This document shows positions 12,212-14,320 of a stretch of 14,320 nucleotides of DNA, in pieces. The translations under genes and the position numbers were made by a program. This DNA is from an uncultured Eubacteriales bacterium. GTDB lineage: Bacteria > Bacillota > Clostridia > Oscillospirales > Acutalibacteraceae. The DNA lies in NCBI GenBank assembly GCA_934552855.1, contig CAKTEU010000041.1, forward strand, positions 1-14,320. Direction: 5' to 3'. The notes under the pieces were generated by a model that saw nothing but the letters and a program-made list of their open reading frames with translations, made no database searches and had not been told where the DNA came from. The first letter of the stretch is position 1, and each line of letters opens with the position of its first letter.

Positions 12212-12273
12212 ACTTTTACCTCTTTTAAACTAAAACTATTTTTTAAAGCACTCCGTTATAAACTCAAGATGTA

Positions 12274-12600
12274 TTATTTTACGACCGACTTATAGTAATT
12301 TCCGAAATCGGCAAGTGCATCAATAATCGGAAGCATTTCCTTGCCGAGGTCGGTCAAACCGTATTCGACCCTCGGCGGCATTTCCTGAAAGTCGTGGCGA
12401 TAAGCGAGTCCGTCGTCAATCATTTGGCGAAGGCTGTCGGTAAGTACTTTTTGCGATATTCCGTCAAGGTCTCTTTGAAGTTCGTTGAACCTCCACGGGC
12501 GGGATTTAAGGTTTCTGAGAATCAAAAGTTTCCACTTTCCGCCGATAAGTGCCACCGCCGTTGCAACCGGACAAGCCGGCAATTCGTCTTTTGTTTTCAT
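12274..12600 (-). CDS. HxlR-family transcriptional regulator
   Basis: A 108-residue winged-helix regulator. Family marks: CPVATAVALIGGKWKLLIL (10-28), WRFNELQRDLDGISQKVLTDSLRQM (36-60) and the wing PPRVEYGLT (75-83). Cys10 is the conserved N-terminal cysteine that in relatives such as YodB and HypR senses quinones, aldehydes or disulphide stress; whether it does here is inferred. GAGGTG precedes the ATG. It diverges from a cupin gene and heads the leftward run with the CAT-family gene, so it probably controls one or both. Confidence 0.93.
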   Translation of the reverse strand: MKTKDELPACPVATAVALIGGKWKLLILRNLKSRPWRFNELQRDLDGISQKVLTDSLRQMIDDGLAYRHDFQEMPPRVEYGLTDLGKEMLPIIDALADFGNYYKSVVK

Positions 12601-12623
12601 AATCTATATCACCTCACAGACGT

Positions 12624-12632
12624 ATTATAGCA
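12624..12632 (-). promoter_or_regulatory. Extended -10 promoter of the HxlR gene
   Basis: On the minus strand TGC followed by TATAAT (12624-12629) is an extended -10; no good -35 lies 17 bases upstream. Predicted start about 12617, 16 bases before the ATG. Confidence 0.65.
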
Positions 12633-12659
12633 TACATTTCAAAAAAAATATACAGTTAT

Positions 12660-12702
12660 AAAAAAGTGCGTACTTGTTTTTGAATGTGCTCAATGCTAAA
12701 CT
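12660..12702 (+). promoter_or_regulatory. Cupin promoter with probable HxlR operator
   Basis: A dyad AAGT-GCGT-ACTT (12664-12675), extended by A and T runs to about 12660-12679, overlaps the -35 TTGTTT (12674-12679). TAAACT (12697-12702) follows at 17 bases. HxlR proteins bind such short dyads next to divergent genes, so this is the likely target. Confidence 0.6.
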
Positions 12703-12750
12703 ACAAACAGGCAAAGAAAATTTGCACAAAAATTTTGGAGGTTATTACTC

Positions 12751-13104
12751 ATGAAAAATTACACTAAAACAAACATCGGAAACGAAAGCAGAACAGAACT
12801 TCACGAAAAGCTCGCTTTAACGGGCGCAGAAATAAGCATAAACAATCTTCCCGCAGGCGCAGGCGTTCCGTTTGTTCATTCGCACAAAAACAATGAAGAA
12901 ATTTACGGTATCCTTTCCGGCAAAGGAAAGGTTGTTATTGACGGCGAGGAAATTTCCCTTTCCGCAGGCGATTGGCTGAAAGTTGCTCCGGCGGCAAAAC
13001 GCCAGTTCTCCGCAGCGGAAAACTCCGGCATTTCATTCGTTTGTATTCAGGTTAAGGAAAACTCGCTCGGCGGCTTTACGGCAGACGACGCAGTTGTTTA
13101 CTAA
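12751..13104 (+). CDS. Small single-domain cupin
   Basis: A 117-residue cupin_2 protein. First cupin motif: HSHKNNEEIYGILSGKG (43-59) with metal-ligand candidates His43, His45 and Glu49 or Glu50. The second motif starts GDWLKVAP (73-80) but the usual His a few residues later is absent (AAKRQF), so the metal site is incomplete or the residue is replaced by Gln85. GGAGG lies nine bases before the ATG. It diverges from the HxlR regulator, a pairing common for small detoxifying or quinone-related proteins. The reaction cannot be told from sequence. Confidence 0.88.
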   Translation: MKNYTKTNIGNESRTELHEKLALTGAEISINNLPAGAGVPFVHSHKNNEEIYGILSGKGKVVIDGEEISLSAGDWLKVAPAAKRQFSAAENSGISFVCIQVKENSLGGFTADDAVVY

Positions 13105-13118
13105 GAGAAGGCTTATAC

Positions 13119-13158
13119 AAAAAGCACAGCCACGGATTTTCCTCGGCTGTGCTTTTTT
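13119..13158. terminator. Strong bidirectional terminator between cupin and zinc-ribbon genes
   Basis: AAAAAGCACAGCC (13119-13131) pairs perfectly with GGCTGTGCTTTTT (13145-13157), with T6 on the plus strand and T5 on the minus strand. It serves both facing genes. Confidence 0.95.
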
Positions 13159-13173
13159 ATCTCAAAATTATTT

Positions 13174-13395
13174 TTATTCATCATCAAAAACAGCAAATAC
13201 CACCTTGCACGCATCGCAATAATAGCCCTCTGCCTTATGCGACAAATAGACCATATTCTTTTTGATGATTTTGCCTTCATATTCTTCGGGATACCATCTC
13301 ATGTAAGAGCAGTCAAAAATCGGTGTTAGGTGTTCATTATTTCTTGATTCGATAATTCCTTTTTTCATTTCTTTATCACATTTCGGACACTTCAT
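13174..13395 (-). CDS. Small zinc-ribbon protein
   Basis: A 73-residue protein. The ATG at 13395 is eight bases after GGAGG; an in-frame TTG five codons earlier is part of that ribosome site. Two CxxC pairs, CPKC at residues 3-6 and CDAC about 15 from the end, make one zinc ribbon around a middle part rich in aromatic residues (MRWYPEEYEGK). It looks like the DUF6487-type small proteins with a PF20097-like layout, in which the first pair sits at the very N-terminus. Function unknown. It lies against the IS30 remnant on its 5' side. Confidence 0.75.
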   Translation of the reverse strand: MKCPKCDKEMKKGIIESRNNEHLTPIFDCSYMRWYPEEYEGKIIKKNMVYLSHKAEGYYCDACKVVFAVFDDE

Positions 13396-13414
13396 AATAA
13401 TTTCCTCCAATCAC

Positions 13415-13669
13415 TGTTTTTCTGAGTTTCTCATATACTCGCTGTCCCACATACCCAAAAATATCTTTGATATTCCTTTAAATTTGTGTTAATTTGCTCT
13501 ACCGTTCCTCGTTTCAGCTCGTTATACAATGTTGAGCGGGATACATCACTGCTTCGGCTATTTTTGTTTTTGCAAATCCTTGTTTCAGCAATATTTTAAT
13601 TTATGCTCGCTTTTATCTCATTAAGTGTTGGAATTTCCTTCGTTTTGTTGTATACTGTTCTTGAGTCAT
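13415..13669 (-). pseudogene. Remnant of an IS30-family transposase, N-terminal part
   Basis: The minus strand starts with ATG ACT CAA GAA CAG at 13669 after GGAGG. Fragments in three frames follow: MTQEQYTT, KILLKQGFAKTKIAEAV, SRSTLYNELKRGTVEQI and VGQRVYEKLRK. In order these match the N-terminal helix-turn-helix part of IS30 transposases (layout QHLNE, I-x-x-L-L-K-x-G-x-x-x-x-x-I-A, R-S-T-x-Y-x-E-x-K-R-G-T-V). At least three frameshifts and several stops break it. The catalytic DDE domain and the rest of the element are missing; the next gene begins directly after. Confidence 0.8.
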
Positions 13670-13728
13670 AGCGTTCCTCCGTGATTTTTGTTGTGTCGGA
13701 ACTTCAATTATATCACGTTCGCTATGAC
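13665..13728. repeat. Inverted repeat around the IS30 start
   Basis: GTCATAGCG (13665-13673, covering the start codon) and CGCTATGAC (13720-13728) are perfect complements, with GTGAT/ATCAC as a further pair inside. A TATAAT (13707-13712, minus strand) sits between the arms. In a transcript entering from outside both arms could pair and hide the start codon and GGAGG; an internal transcript would lack one arm. Confidence 0.55.
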
Positions 13729-13904
13729 TTTTCTATTGTCCCGTTTCATTTTGCAATGAACCATGTCATAATACCCCGAATCAAGACAGTTTTTTGATGT
13801 TTTGTTTCTGTAATGTCAACAAATTGGTTTGAATCCGTTGTTTATCCCAATTTTGAAATTAGGCCGTATGTGACAATTTTCGGGGAGGTTAGGGGTGAAA
13901 AACG
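13729..13904. other. Gene-free stretch with no recognised feature
   Basis: No open frame with a ribosome site is seen. A short dyad TTCATT-TTGC-AATGAA (about 13747-13762) is present. The stretch may hold the rest of the IS end or other decayed DNA. Confidence 0.4.
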
Positions 13905-13932
13905 AAAAAGCACCCGCTGAAGCAAGTGCTTT
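13905..13932 (-). terminator. tRNA cluster terminator
   Basis: On the minus strand AAAGCACTTG (13923-13932) pairs with CGGGTGCTTT (13907-13916), two U-G pairs, loop of six, then T-rich DNA. It lies four bases past tRNA-Gln. Confidence 0.88.
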
Positions 13933-13936
13933 ACTC

Positions 13937-14011
13937 TGGCAGGGATGGCAGGACTCGAACCTACGAATGTCGCAGTCAAAGTGCGATGCCTTACCACTTG
14001 GCTACACCCCT
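13937..14011 (-). tRNA. tRNA-Gln (anticodon TTG)
   Basis: A 75-base cloverleaf with encoded CCA: acceptor AGGGGTG/CATCCCT (one G-U), anticodon loop CTTTGAC with anticodon TTG, T-arm GTAGGTTCGAGTCCTGC. Last gene of the cluster. Confidence 0.96.
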
Positions 14012-14068
14012 ATATAATATTTGACGCCCGCTTAGTTCAAGAACATTAGCAGACGTTACGGAAAAATG

Positions 14069-14145
14069 TGGGGTGGATAATCGGATTCGAACCGATGGCC
14101 TCCAGGGCCACAACCTGGCGCTCTAACCAACTGAGCTATACCCAC
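14069..14145 (-). tRNA. tRNA-His (anticodon GTG)
   Basis: A 77-base cloverleaf with encoded CCA: acceptor GTGGGTA/TATCCAC, anticodon loop TTGTGGC, T-arm ATCGGTTCGAATCCGAT. The base at 14146 gives an encoded G-1 facing discriminator C73, the identity pair of tRNA-His. Confidence 0.97.
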
Positions 14146-14152
14146 CGCCTGT

Positions 14153-14229
14153 TGGCGCGGTTTAAGGGACTCGAACCCCCGGCCTACTGCTTAGAAGGCA
14201 GTTGCTCTATCCAGCTGAGCTAAAACCGC
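14153..14229 (-). tRNA. tRNA-Arg (anticodon TCT)
   Basis: A 77-base cloverleaf with encoded CCA: acceptor GCGGTTT/AAACCGC, anticodon loop CTTCTAA with anticodon TCT (AGA/AGG codons), T-loop TTCGAGT. Confidence 0.97.
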
Positions 14230-14243
14230 AAATGGCAAAAAAA

Positions 14244-14317
14244 TGGAGCGGGTGATGGGAATCGAACCCACACGACCAGCTTGGAAGGCTGGGATTCTAC
14301 CATTGAACTACACCCGC
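14244..14317 (-). tRNA. tRNA-Gly (anticodon TCC)
   Basis: A 74-base cloverleaf with encoded CCA: acceptor GCGGGTG/CACCCGC, anticodon loop CTTCCAA, T-loop TTCGATT. First gene of the cluster in this window; its promoter lies beyond the right edge. Confidence 0.97.
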
Positions 14318-14320
14318 ACA

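Noticed and set aside
12281..12290. ACGACCGACT repeated at 9995-10004
   Set aside because: A ten-base match, one copy inside the HxlR coding end; likely chance.

Overview
This window joins the integrated end of a prophage-like element (about 1-6437) to ordinary chromosome (about 6438-14320). The host looks like a low-GC, endospore-forming Firmicute of the class Clostridia. The evidence is a clear SpoIIID homologue, strong GGAGG-type ribosome sites, several TTG starts, Firmicutes-type promoters and tRNAs with encoded CCA ends. I cannot name genus or species. No plasmid, CRISPR or rRNA signal is visible.

Element (1-6437). A tyrosine integrase reads toward the 3' end of a tRNA-Lys gene, the usual geometry for integration into a tRNA 3' end. 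Behind it lies an immunity module read on the plus strand: a LexA/CI-type self-cleaving repressor, a TM2-plus-winged-helix membrane protein, then int. A small XRE (Cro-like) regulator diverges from the repressor and heads a leftward run of small early genes. These include two or three coiled-coil or membrane proteins, a DNA-binding protein, a replisome-organiser-like protein and the start of a ParB-like protein cut by the window edge. A 17-bp palindrome (TTACGCTTTAAGCGTAA and variants) recurs across the control region, sitting inside the spacer of both divergent promoters. One small gene (2162-2368) runs against the early operon from its own promoter. No relaxase, capsid or lysis gene is in view, so prophage is favoured over ICE only by gene order.

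Chromosome, left part (6438-9947). tRNA-Lys has its own promoter, and its terminator lies in element-derived DNA. Next, on the minus strand, come rimI, tsaD and a secreted four-Fn3 protein, probably one transcript. A CadC/SmtB-type ArsR repressor lies upstream of them, isolated by a terminator.

Chromosome, right part (10033-13395). The minus strand carries HxlR regulator, CAT-family acetyltransferase, LOG-family phosphoribohydrolase, DUF1643 protein and SpoIIID. A small cupin diverges from HxlR across a shared control region. A short zinc-ribbon protein faces the cupin across a strong terminator.

Right end (13415-14317). A frameshifted N-terminal fragment of an IS30-type transposase is followed by about 170 bases in which I see nothing convincing. 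A minus-strand tRNA cluster (Gly, Arg, His, Gln in transcription order) with a terminator closes the window. Gene-free stretches of note: 6514-6744 holds the tRNA-Lys promoter, T-rich DNA and the Fn3 gene terminator; 13396-13936 holds the IS remnant and the tRNA terminator.
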